From AWTP1-13 sp963770295 (GTDB lineage Bacteria > Pseudomonadota > Alphaproteobacteria > Rhizobiales > Hyphomicrobiaceae): 64,000 nucleotides of DNA. The translations under genes and the position numbers were made by a program. The DNA lies in NCBI GenBank assembly GCA_963770295.1, contig CAVYPA010000005.1, forward strand, positions 248,001 to 312,000, in the 5' to 3' direction. Below the pieces are notes generated by a model, which saw nothing but the letters and a program-made list of their open reading frames with translations, did not search any database and had not been told where the DNA came from. Shown one piece after another: positions 26,569 to 35,020 of the stretch. Every line of letters begins with the position of its first letter. Within the stretch, counting starts at the first letter, position 1.

Positions 26569-26881
26569 TGCGCCATCGATTAAAGTGGCATAGGTCGAGC
26601 GAGGGGATTGGTCCCACCGGACGTCGAAGGGGATGGCCAGCGCCATTGCCGAATGCAGCCGTCGTCCAACGGCGGATATCCGTTGCCTGGCGCAATCGGT
26701 CAAAAGTTAGCGTGTCAGAACCCGGACGCGAGTCCTGCGCGGCTCAAGGGCTTAGCATGCAACGAGGTCGGAGGCGCGATCTCGCGACACCTGGCGGGCG
26801 CCAGAAGGCGCGGGCAGTGGAGGCTGGCGCGCGAGGCTTGGGATGAGCCGAATGCAGGGCAATGCTGCGACCGGCTCAAGT
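26569..26881. other. Intergenic region between convergent genes
   Basis: 313 bp, GC-rich, with no gene recognised and no strong hairpin plus T-run. Confidence 0.4.
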
Positions 26882-27682
26882 TCACGGGATCAACTGTTGT
26901 CGCATAGCCTCGGCCGCGGCGTGAGCGCGGTTGCGAGCACCGAGCTTGATCTGCACTTTCTTGAGGTGACTCCGCACGGTCTCCTCGCCAATGCCGAGCC
27001 GCTCGGCGATTTCGTTACTCGACATACCCAACGACACCAGGCGCAAAACGGCGAGTTCGCGTGGCGTTATGCGAAGCTGGCCCGCAAACCGTTTTGGGTC
27101 ATCCCTTACCACTTGTTCAAGTCGGAACGCTGTAAAGCCGGCGGCGGCAATGAGAAGAATGCGCAGCGGGTGTGTGAGCAGATTGCAGAGGACTTGGCGG
27201 GACCAATAGGCCACAAGCCAACGTTGGCCGACGCAACAGGTGAGGGCGTCCCGGATGCCGTACTTGAGCGCGAGCTCATAGGGCCACCGGTCAGCGCCGA
27301 TCGGCTCGAGCGTCTGCATCGTCTCGGTCCAGGTGTAAGCCATTAGGCTGGTCTTAGCCATCATGATGCCAGGGTCGTATCCCTGCGACGCCTTGGCGGC
27401 GTACTCATTCCACCACTCCGCGGGAGCCGACGAGTGAAGAAAGACATCCCTTCCGAGCTGAATAGAGCGCCAGTCCGAGGTCCGCTGCGGCATGCGGCCC
27501 ACACCGAGCACATTGACGGGGAGGAGCTTTGAGGCGAAATCATCGAGGGCATCGAGTATCGCATCCGGCGTCCTCGCCTGGCTCACGTGAGAAGTGAATT
27601 TGTTGAGCAGCGGTGTCGGTGGGGTGGTCGCAGGCACCGTTCTGAAGGGAACTACAATTCCGCGCTTGTGCATCTGGCCCAT
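26882..27682 (-). CDS. LuxR-family transcriptional regulator, autoinducer-binding type (solo)
   Basis: About 266 residues. The C-terminal HTH (about residues 200-260) reads ITPRELAVLRLVSLGMSSNE then IAERLGIGEETVRSHLKKVQ, a typical GerE/LuxR domain. The N-terminal half resembles LuxR ligand-binding domains in size and Trp/Tyr/Asp placement (WWNEYAAK..YDP, YTWTET), but identity of the ligand is not shown. No luxI synthase is in the window, so it is a solo receptor here. The start could be ATG 27682 or 27673; TTG 27721 would add residues with no support. Confidence 0.75.
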   Translation of the reverse strand: MGQMHKRGIVVPFRTVPATTPPTPLLNKFTSHVSQARTPDAILDALDDFASKLLPVNVLGVGRMPQRTSDWRSIQLGRDVFLHSSAPAEWWNEYAAKASQGYDPGIMMAKTSLMAYTWTETMQTLEPIGADRWPYELALKYGIRDALTCCVGQRWLVAYWSRQVLCNLLTHPLRILLIAAAGFTAFRLEQVVRDDPKRFAGQLRITPRELAVLRLVSLGMSSNEIAERLGIGEETVRSHLKKVQIKLGARNRAHAAAEAMRQQLIP

Positions 27683-28001
27683 CCCGCCGAGGTTCGAAAA
27701 TCCCAAACACCGAGCCTGCAACGATATGGCTCAGTGAGCTATCGGGATAAATGCTGACCCTTCAATTCTGCTACCGATCAGGCTCGCCCCTTGGCGGGGC
27801 CGTGATTTTCAAGGCGTGCGCGCGTCGCCGAATGCGCCTCACGCTGACATCGGCTTATCACTTGCCTCTGGGCTTGCGCCGGAGGATCGGCAAGCGCGAA
27901 CTGATCGGCGTCGGGATCGCCGCCTGCCTTGTGGTGCCGGCCGGTCAAGCCTACAGTCGTTGAGCTTTTCTGCAGTTTCTCGCCATGACATGGAGGTCAG
28001 C
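27683..28001. other. Intergenic, divergent
   Basis: 319 bp between the LuxR gene and the EthD gene; the divergent layout would suit control of the EthD gene by the regulator, but no lux-box-like palindrome was recognised. Confidence 0.4.
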
Positions 28002-28319
28002 ATGATCCGCGTTACGGTCCTCTATCCCAACGAACCCGGTAAGCGGTTCGACCACGCCTACTACGCAGGCAAGCACTTACCCATGGTCATGGAGCGGCTG
28101 AAAGGCTCCGGCATGCTGCGTTACGAAGTCGACAAGGGCCTAGCGGGCGGCGGTCCAGGGGTGCCGGCGCCGTTCATCGCCGCGTGCCATTTGTATTTCA
28201 ACGCCGCGGCTGACTTCCAAAAGGGGATCGGTGCGCACGGCGGCGAGATCATGGCCGACATCCCGAACTACACCGACATCTCACCACAGATCCAGATCAG
28301 TGAGGTGGTCGTGGGCTGA
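28002..28319 (+). CDS. EthD-family protein
   Basis: 105 residues: MIRVTVLYPNEPGKRFDHAY, then YAGKHLPMVMERLKGSGMLR, ending in a beta strand (DISPQIQISEVVVG). This is the small dimeric alpha/beta-barrel EthD fold (V..LYP...G..FD..YY...H.P), named for the ethyl tert-butyl ether degradation gene; many members bind or transform small hydrophobic compounds without known reaction. GGAGG lies before ATG 28002; ATG 27990 is an alternative. It is divergent from the solo LuxR regulator. Confidence 0.85.
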   Translation: MIRVTVLYPNEPGKRFDHAYYAGKHLPMVMERLKGSGMLRYEVDKGLAGGGPGVPAPFIAACHLYFNAAADFQKGIGAHGGEIMADIPNYTDISPQIQISEVVVG

Positions 28320-28604
28320 CAGTGTTGGTGGGCAAAGCTCCTCCAACGCCTAGGTCGGCGTGCATCGGCCATGGATCGATCGCGCCATCGGCAAAAAAGC
28401 TGGCACGGACGCGGTCGTGGCAGCCCAAGCGCCGTAAGGTGCCTCCGAACCTTATCGTCTGCCTGCAACAAATTTTCACCACGGAAAGGTAGATCCTGAC
28501 CCCCTAAGCGGAGGCCTGCCACCTAGATCTGACTCCTGCCGCATAGATCAGACTATGGTGGCGGCTGCTAGCATTGAACGGTCCGCCTAGCAGAGGGAGT
28601 TTTC

Positions 28605-29396
28605 ATGGGACGACTGTTCAAAATATTGAAGTCATTGGTTTGGCTGCTGTTGTGGGGGGGACTGGCCGTCCAATCGGCCAACGCTCAAAGCGGACGCTAT
28701 CCCCCGGCCGATGAGGCGTGGGACGGAACGTCCTACAGGGCCGTGGTTGAGCGGATTGAGACCGAAGGTTTGCCGCTGCCGACGCTATCGAATGCAGCGA
28801 CGAAGCCGGTCTTCGAGCGGATGGTCAATGTCGACAATATCCCGCTGCGCATGGGACTGAATCGGGATCTCTCCACGACCATACGCTTTCAGCGGTTGAA
28901 CAGCGCTCTGCCACCGCTGCATAAGCTTGTTACCCTCTATTTGCATGAGACGCAAAAGGGGAAACCATATGCCCAGGAACTTGCCAGGCTGATGGTCTAT
29001 GCGTCCAAGGTCTCCGCGGCGTTACTGGACCTTAGCGAGCCCTATCTTTCTAGCCTTGCAAAGGACCCGAGATATCAAGTCCATGTCGCTTATCTCGATC
29101 AGGTGAAGAGCGACGCCCGTCAGCTCTATTCCGGGCTCGTGCAGGGCATGACTGAAACGCGCGTTTACTCCAAGTCTGACATTCTCAAAATGATCGACGG
29201 CGCCCTCGAGGGACTGCCATCTTATCAACCGATCTTCACGGACCAGGATCGGCTGGATCTTGTCCAGAAGCTTACGAAGCAGATTTCGACAACGCCCGAT
29301 CAGGCGCTAAAAACGGCCCTGATCCAGCTGCGCGATGCGATCGAGCATCGCCGAGTTCGAAGCCAAGACGAGCAAGCGATCAAACGCAGGTCGTAA
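28605..29396 (+). CDS. Secreted protein of unknown function
   Basis: 263 residues with a Sec signal (MGRLFKILKSLVWLLLWGG, cleavage near ANAQ). The mature protein is largely helical with no recognised domain, has no cysteines after the signal and ends with a basic tail (RRVRSQDEQAIKRRS). AGAGGGAG lies upstream of ATG 28605. Lipid attachment is not indicated. It stands alone; function unknown. Confidence 0.75.
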   Translation: MGRLFKILKSLVWLLLWGGLAVQSANAQSGRYPPADEAWDGTSYRAVVERIETEGLPLPTLSNAATKPVFERMVNVDNIPLRMGLNRDLSTTIRFQRLNSALPPLHKLVTLYLHETQKGKPYAQELARLMVYASKVSAALLDLSEPYLSSLAKDPRYQVHVAYLDQVKSDARQLYSGLVQGMTETRVYSKSDILKMIDGALEGLPSYQPIFTDQDRLDLVQKLTKQISTTPDQALKTALIQLRDAIEHRRVRSQDEQAIKRRS

Positions 29397-29726
29397 GAAC
29401 GGGAGCCGCATTCGAGCCGCGTTGAGCGCATCGAGAGCGACATCCAACGCAATCAGGACGCCGGTGCCGCGGTTGAGGCGCTCGCCGCTCCTGCGTCGCA
29501 GCGACGAGCGTGGGCGGCAAACTTAGCGTGGCGCTGGCCAGCCCACCCCTGTGGCGATCATCGGACGGGTCAGGTCAAGGTCGGTGGGCGACATGGGCCA
29601 GCGCTGTGGGCGGGCAGCTCTATCACCGCCGAATGGCCCGCGCGCCGTGCATGCGGTTTCGGCGACCGTCGCTTAGGCGATCTCGATCGTAGCGACGTCA
29701 GCCTCCCTGGCGGCAAGGACGAGGGA
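29397..29726. other. Intergenic between convergent genes
   Basis: 330 bp, GC-rich, no supported gene; no hairpin with a T-run identified. Confidence 0.4.
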
Positions 29727-30428
29727 TCATCGCAACCAACAGGTGAGCGAGCGGCGAAAGCCTGCGGCTATAGCGTCCCGCTCCGAGCAAAACCAACGAT
29801 GCGGCTTGGCGGTGCGCGGGTAGCTGCCGCAGCCGGGGACGTGATAGACGCCGCGGTGGCCTGTCAGGTGCGCGCGAAACACGTACTTGCCCTTGATCTC
29901 GCAGCCCGGCGGCTTGAGCGTGTAATCGGTGAAGAGTTTGGCGCGAGCATCAGGGGGACAGCTTGTCCCGAGCAATGTGGCGCTGACCTTTCGACCTTCC
30001 CGGAAATCGTGCGGAGCCACGAAGCATCCGCGCCAGATGCTAAGCGGGCGCTCACGCGCTTCGCGCTCGTCGTCGGCGAAGCGGCCGAGCGGGTCGACGT
30101 TAACCGCCCAACCTTGCCGCACGAGCCAGTGCTGGAGGTCGACGCCATCCACGGCACAATTGCCAATCCGGCGCCGAGGAAACTCCGGATCGGGGCCGAG
30201 GTCGCGACAGACGACGCGGCGGTTCCCGATAAGCTCTTGCAGTGCTTCAACCGCAAACAAGCCGCAGGGATAAGCCCCGCCCTGGTCCATGCAATACTGA
30301 TCGAGCTCCGGTGCGTCGACGCCATCGAGACGGTACACCGTGCCGCCGACGGTCAGCGTATCGGCGTCATCCGCTCGCGCCGAGGCGAACGCCAACAGCA
30401 GAACCGGGAGCATGAGCAGCAGACGCAT
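29727..30428 (-). CDS. Secreted thermonuclease-family (SNase) protein with C-terminal sunset-like domain
   Basis: 233 residues, signal peptide to ASARA, then an SNase-fold core: YRLDGVDAPELDQYC (conserved R.xGxDAPE), the RRRIGNCAVDGVDLQHWLVR segment with the conserved arginines and Trp, and QGWAV. The C-terminal ~55 residues (IKGKYVFRAHLTGHRGVYHV, PGCGSY, RWFCSERDAIAAGFRRS) match a 'sunset'-type tail often fused to secreted nucleases. Ten Cys residues suggest disulfides in an exported enzyme. It would cleave DNA or RNA outside the cytoplasm. ATG 30428 was chosen over GTG 30437; both give the same signal peptide. Confidence 0.82.
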   Translation of the reverse strand: MRLLLMLPVLLLAFASARADDADTLTVGGTVYRLDGVDAPELDQYCMDQGGAYPCGLFAVEALQELIGNRRVVCRDLGPDPEFPRRRIGNCAVDGVDLQHWLVRQGWAVNVDPLGRFADDEREARERPLSIWRGCFVAPHDFREGRKVSATLLGTSCPPDARAKLFTDYTLKPPGCEIKGKYVFRAHLTGHRGVYHVPGCGSYPRTAKPHRWFCSERDAIAAGFRRSLTCWLR

Positions 30429-31042
30429 CGAGACCACGAAAGTGTTCGAGCGAACTCAAGTGCGGGGCGTATCGTCAGCCAATCGGGCGCGAGTAAGGCA
30501 GCACACGCCCTTTGCCCCATGCATGCCGTACCTTATCCACCACTATCGCTTGCCGTTAGCGGTCCTGAGCCGCACGCCAGGGCCGCCGTCGACTGACCTC
30601 TGTTCGTGCCGCCTGCAGGTTGAAGCGCGTCGGCCGATCTCTGCCGTGAAGCAAGAGGGCCGTCGGGCATCGCGACGCGTGGTCGACTTGGCTTTTCTCT
30701 TGCTGGCCGGTTGGGGGGCACGATGGATGAGCAAGCGGCTCCCCACTGGGAAACCCTGCCGCAACCGCTCAAGGTCACAGATTTAGCTATCTTGCGCGCG
30801 CCGAGGCTACATGAGAAACGAAAGGCGTGTTCCGCGTGGAATCAGGCTCTCGTTGCGATCGCCGAGGCTGTATGTGACCGCGGTCACGTCATGGTGGCAC
30901 ACGCCTTACTGAGGTGCTGTGGTGTCCAGCGGCAACCGAAGCCTGCTCGAGCCCATTGCCCAGGGGTGGTGACATTCAGTCCGAGGCGCCGCATTTGTGT
31001 CCAATCGCATGGTTAGCCAACGGCAGCTGAAGGAGTTGAGCC
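30429..31042. other. Long intergenic, divergent
   Basis: 614 bp between divergent genes (thermonuclease and the HExxH protein). GGAGTTGAG precedes the next gene. Nothing else recognised; frames here overlap on both strands. Confidence 0.4.
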
Positions 31043-31624
31043 ATGCGGTGGGGCCGCGTTTTCGGCGTGGTGGTGGCGCTCAGCGTCGTGTTGAGCCTCG
31101 GCAAATTCTTGCCGCTTGCTTCGGTCGACGCCACGCGAGTGAGAAAGCTGGTGAGCGCCGACCGCGACTTGGCGCACATGTCGTCTCCCATCGCTCTGCA
31201 GCGCAATGGAGAGCTCTTGATCGCCGACCGCGCACTCCGGTGCGGCCGCGTGCGCAACGTGCTCGATCCGGAGTTGCCTACTCTGGGCTCGGCATCACCA
31301 GGTGTCGTCGTCTTAAATCCGTATTTGCTTAACCGGCAGCCGGATGCCGTGCGCCTCTTCGTGTTCCACCATGAGTGCGGACATCACTATGTCGGTGCGA
31401 GCGAGCTGGGGGCCGACTGCTGGGCTGTCAACCAGGGCGTTCGGCAAGGCTGGCTCGACCACCAAGCCATTGAGCAGGTGTGCCAGGACTTCGGCAATTA
31501 TCCAGCTTCGGCCACGCATCCCTCTGGCGCCAGGCGCTGTACCAAGCTCCGACAGTGCTTTGCGAATGCGACTGACGCAGCCGCTAGGCAGAAGTCCGAG
31601 GCTAAGCGCCGCGCCAGCTGGTGA
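31043..31624 (+). CDS. Exported HExxH-containing protein, probable zinc metallopeptidase-like
   Basis: 193 residues with an N-terminal hydrophobic segment (FGVVVALSVVLSLG) that is a signal or anchor. Residues 109-115 read HHECGHH, containing HExxH, and an ELGADCWA segment lies seven residues on (E121), which may provide the third zinc ligand as in gluzincins. Six or more Cys are spread over the rest, including paired Cys near the end. GGAGTTGAG lies before ATG 31043. Short for a known protease family and no pro-domain is present; catalytic activity is inferred from the motif. Confidence 0.7.
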   Translation: MRWGRVFGVVVALSVVLSLGKFLPLASVDATRVRKLVSADRDLAHMSSPIALQRNGELLIADRALRCGRVRNVLDPELPTLGSASPGVVVLNPYLLNRQPDAVRLFVFHHECGHHYVGASELGADCWAVNQGVRQGWLDHQAIEQVCQDFGNYPASATHPSGARRCTKLRQCFANATDAAARQKSEAKRRASW

Positions 31625-31981
31625 GAGCTGGCGGAGTTGTCTACCAATGGACCTTGATCTGGAGCGGAACACGCGGCTTTTGGGATTTCGAGGGTTGGGC
31701 TCGCCGCAGGTGCGAGATGTTTAAGACCGCACTCGTTGAGTCCCAAGGCCGAGGCTAAGTCGCTGATGTTGATAGAAGGCAGATAGCGCGAGCGGAGCCT
31801 CGCTTGCGAACGCCGACGTGCCGGCAAATGGGACCTTCATACCCAAGGAAGACGGCTATCACCGCATTTGGGAAACTTAAGACTAATGGATATTGAAGCT
31901 GGATGTGTTGTTAGATGGATGTAGAGAAGTCCGGGGCGCAGAGCAACGGAACGAGGGACGAACGGTCCAGGGGAGGCGCCA

Positions 31982-32203
31982 ATGCCGAGGGAAATTGGCG
32001 ACATCGAACGCCGTATTGCGCGGGCGGTGCTATCGGGGGTTCGCAGCCGAGAGCTTGAGCTGGAGGCCTTCGACGTCTCGCGCTTAACGAATGACCTCGA
32101 AGGCAAGCGCCACATCCTGTTTTTGTCAGAGTATTTCGGGCTGTTGGCTGACCGAGCCGATTTGAGCAAAGCTCGTTTAGTCGCCCTCGCCGCGGAAAAA
32201 TAG
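31982..32203 (+). CDS. Small conserved helical protein, distant relative of 11141/11396
   Basis: 73 residues: MPREIGDIERRIARAVLSGV... then LTNDLEGKRHILFLSEYFGL followed by LADRADLSKAR. The segment LTNDLEGKRHILFLSEY has the same spacing as SKMTDPEPKRIMLFIAEGY in the 11141 gene. GGGGAGG lies just before ATG 31982. Cytoplasmic, function unknown. Confidence 0.6.
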   Translation: MPREIGDIERRIARAVLSGVRSRELELEAFDVSRLTNDLEGKRHILFLSEYFGLLADRADLSKARLVALAAEK

Positions 32204-32551
32204 GACCCCGGTAGCAACGACAACGGCGGGTGTGCCGTGGAGCACTACCGAGATCAATGATCTGGCGCATTGCGAAATGGGTCAGCCGACCAAAGACTGG
32301 CAACACAGAATTAGTTCGTATTCGCACAAATACTGTCCGGTGTTGCACACGGCAACGGCGGAGCCTCCGCGATAAAGATCGCAAGGCGAACTCGCCTTGG
32401 ACCGCTCGAAGCTTGCAAGCTTGCTAACAGAATATTGAGCCGAGCACCTTCAGCAGCATGACCTCAGGATGCCCCGGGGAACATCGGCCGGCCTGGGTGT
32501 TGGATCCCGGACGTCAAAGACCTTGGCACGGACTTAAGGAGGGCTTGCGCC
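32204..32551. other. Intergenic region
   Basis: 348 bp, with AAGGAGG shortly before the next small gene. No other feature recognised. Confidence 0.4.
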
Positions 32552-32740
32552 ATGCCTCCAGATCCAATGGGAAGGAAAACCGACGGACCGGCTAGGAGTC
32601 GCCTCCGCGAGTCCGAGGGAAATACCGATGACCAACCTAAAGGTGGCTATGGTGATGACACCGCGTGGACAAACATTTTTTGGACCCTCACCGGCATCCT
32701 TTGTGCGTGTGGCTTGGCGGTGTTCTTGTTGACGCAATAG
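32552..32740 (+). CDS. Small tail-anchored membrane protein, 62 residues
   Basis: The first 40 residues are hydrophilic and Gly/Asp/Arg-rich (MPPDPMGRKTDGPARSRLRE), and the last 20 form a hydrophobic segment ending at the C-terminus (IFWTLTGILCACGLAVFLLT). AAGGAGG is placed well before ATG 32552. It would sit in the inner membrane with a cytoplasmic head. No family recognised. Confidence 0.6.
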   Translation: MPPDPMGRKTDGPARSRLRESEGNTDDQPKGGYGDDTAWTNIFWTLTGILCACGLAVFLLTQ

Positions 32741-32910
32741 GGGATCGACGACACGGCGGCCAGCACCGCGAGGTCAAACCACGACGCCACGCCGATGCTC
32801 GCGTCCAATGCCACCTCCAGTGCGTGCCGCCAATCGCTTTCGCTCGCCGCTTACGCTCACCGCCTGCGGATCGACTCTCGGCGCAACGCCGTCGCTGCGG
32901 GAGTATCAGC

Positions 32911-33828
32911 TTATCTGCTGATCAAATAGCCGCCGACGAGCATGAGGCCAATGGCTAGCCCCTTTTGCAGCAACTTCCTGCGGCCCAGCAATTCCCTGGC
33001 CACTCGAGGAAAAAATAGTGTCAAGACGATACCGAGTCCAAGGACGAAAAGTGGCTGGAAGGAGTGCACGAGAAGAACCAGTGCGACGGGCGCCAAGAGC
33101 GTCGCGTAAAGCGTGACGGCTTCACTGACGCTGAACAATGTCTTGCTCAACCCGATCAGGCCAACGGCAGCGATTTTCTGTGGCTTGAAGAGGCCGAGGA
33201 AATCGCCGCGATACCTGGGAACGCAGACCAGAAGGGTCAAACCGCCGGTGACTTGGCCGACGAAACCCCAAAAAAGCGAAACCAAAAAACCCCTGTCCAC
33301 GGCGATCACTTTGAAAATGACGCCATTTACCGCACTCAATAAGGACGCCCCCAGCATCAATGCGACAACGTTTTGCTTAAACCGCAGTCCACGCGGACCA
33401 AACTCAAACGACAGTGCGAGCGCACCGACAATGATGATGAACGAACCCAATCCTTGCGCGAGTGTGATCGTTTCACCCAGGATGAAATAACCCAGGACGT
33501 AGGCAAAGAGGGGCACCGTCTGATAAAGCGGCGTCACGAAAGAGGCCTCATCCTTGTCGAGTGCATGGAGATAACAAACCGCGGCGAGGACGCTCGACAC
33601 CCCCGTGGCGACAAGCGCAGAGCCTTGAACGAGAGTGACGTTCACGTCCGGCTGAAAGAACAAGACGATCGCAACCGCCCCGCCGCTCAGCAGCGACGAG
33701 AGGATGACAATGGATCCGATCGTTTTCTGTTTGAGGTATCTCGACAGCAAAAACTTGTCGTTATGGTTGGCGCAGGCCAGCAGGAATGGAGCCCACAAGG
33801 CAATAAAAAACCAGCTCATAACCGACAC
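32911..33828 (-). CDS. EamA/DMT-family transporter
   Basis: 305 residues with ten hydrophobic segments in two EamA repeats, e.g. LVPLYQT-like FVTPLYQTVPLFAYVLGYF near the first repeat boundary and SFQPLFVLGLGIVLTLFFPR in the second. DMT exporters move metabolites such as amino acids or nucleosides; substrate unknown. The start is GTG 33828 or ATG 33819; both lack a strong ribosome-binding site. It is divergent from the methyltransferase gene. Confidence 0.85.
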   Translation of the reverse strand: MSVMSWFFIALWAPFLLACANHNDKFLLSRYLKQKTIGSIVILSSLLSGGAVAIVLFFQPDVNVTLVQGSALVATGVSSVLAAVCYLHALDKDEASFVTPLYQTVPLFAYVLGYFILGETITLAQGLGSFIIIVGALALSFEFGPRGLRFKQNVVALMLGASLLSAVNGVIFKVIAVDRGFLVSLFWGFVGQVTGGLTLLVCVPRYRGDFLGLFKPQKIAAVGLIGLSKTLFSVSEAVTLYATLLAPVALVLLVHSFQPLFVLGLGIVLTLFFPRVARELLGRRKLLQKGLAIGLMLVGGYLISR

Positions 33829-34081
33829 TCTGCCACGAACGGTCCTCTACTGCCGCCGAGGGGGGAGACCGCTTGGTGGAACCTCAAGCGTAGCATGGGC
33901 GGGCCTTGCCAGACGATGCGGTGGTCTTGGCATTTAACGTCGGCGTTTTCGGGCCAGATGGCGACCGGCAACCCTGCCTCGTGGCGTCGGATTCCGCTGG
34001 GGCAACCAGACTGCAGTTCGTTTACGCGAGCCGGGAACATGAGGGGAGCCAACGCCGTTTTCGTAGGGCCATGAGGCTCCG

Positions 34082-34990
34082 ATGATGCGGACGCAAAATC
34101 CTGGGAGTTCTGCTAAGTCACCAGGGTCCGCTAGGCCGCCAGGGTCCGCCGGCGGTTTAGGGACGGCGCGACCTGGAAGCACAGCGCGAGGGCGGTCGCC
34201 TCGTACTAAACCACCTTTTGGGTCATCTCACGGTCTCGTGACCACGCCAGCATCCAACATCGGGGACGTCAGATCCTTCTTTGATCAAAGTGCCTCCACG
34301 GGATCTCCGGAGCAGCACGGTCACGCGCAGCGGCTGCTCGAATACCGACTTACCCTAGTGCGCAGTCTGGCCCGTCCCCGCCCCTGTGACGTTCTTCTGG
34401 ACCTCGGTTGCGGCAATGGTCATCACCTCCTCGCCCTTGGACCTGAAGTCGCTCGTGGCATCGGGATAGACATCTCGCCGGGCATGATCGAGTTGGCGCG
34501 CGCTCGTCTTCGCAACTCGCCGTCGAGCGCTAATCTTGCGTTTGCGGTGGACAATGCCGAGGAGCTAAGAGGAATCGCGGACCGATCGGTCGATCTGGTG
34601 GTTTGCATCGGTGCTTTCGAGCACATGCTCGATAAGCGAAGCGTGTTGGCCAGCATTTACAGGGTGCTCAAGTGGGGTGGCCGTTTTTTCTGTCTGACGC
34701 TGCAGGCCGATTATGTTTGGTATCGGACAATAGCGCCCCTATTTGGGGTTGCGACCAAGCATCTTTCCAGCGACCGAATGCTGACGCAGGACGAATTCTC
34801 TGGGCTGCTTGACGAGGCTGGGTTTCGCCGCAGTCGGTTCACGCCCTGGACCTTCATTCCCAAGGGCGACATGCCCGCCGTCGTTGCATTGCTGCTCACC
34901 GCACTTGATGCGCTCGGCCGACACGCTCGATTAGATACGCTTCGCGGCGGCCTCTCACTCTGCGCCTGGAAAGAAGCGAAACCCACTTAG
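34082..34990 (+). CDS. SAM-dependent class I methyltransferase
   Basis: Up to 302 residues. The SAM motif I VLLDLGCGNGHHLLAL lies near residue 100, followed by GIDISPGMIELAR (motif Ia), DNAEELRGIADRSVDLVVCI and the strand around WGGRFFCLTL. The first ~50 residues are low-complexity Pro/Gly/Ser/Arg (NPGSSAKSPGSARPPGSAGG), encoded by a short direct repeat (CCAGGGTCCGC twice), so the true start may be GTG 34238 just before TTPASNIGD. Thirty bases before a glycosyltransferase gene on the same strand: a two-gene glycan or lipid modification unit is plausible. Confidence 0.82.
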   Translation: MMRTQNPGSSAKSPGSARPPGSAGGLGTARPGSTARGRSPRTKPPFGSSHGLVTTPASNIGDVRSFFDQSASTGSPEQHGHAQRLLEYRLTLVRSLARPRPCDVLLDLGCGNGHHLLALGPEVARGIGIDISPGMIELARARLRNSPSSANLAFAVDNAEELRGIADRSVDLVVCIGAFEHMLDKRSVLASIYRVLKWGGRFFCLTLQADYVWYRTIAPLFGVATKHLSSDRMLTQDEFSGLLDEAGFRRSRFTPWTFIPKGDMPAVVALLLTALDALGRHARLDTLRGGLSLCAWKEAKPT

Positions 34991-35020
34991 CAACACGAGG
35001 AGCATCGCTGGGTCCAAACT

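Noticed and set aside
27686..27706. tRNA T-loop-like GGTTCGAAAATCC
   Set aside because: Flanking bases do not form the T or acceptor stems; lies at the start of the LuxR gene.
33373..34074. Plus-strand frame antisense to the EamA transporter
   Set aside because: Charged, low-complexity translation opposite to a clear ten-helix membrane protein.
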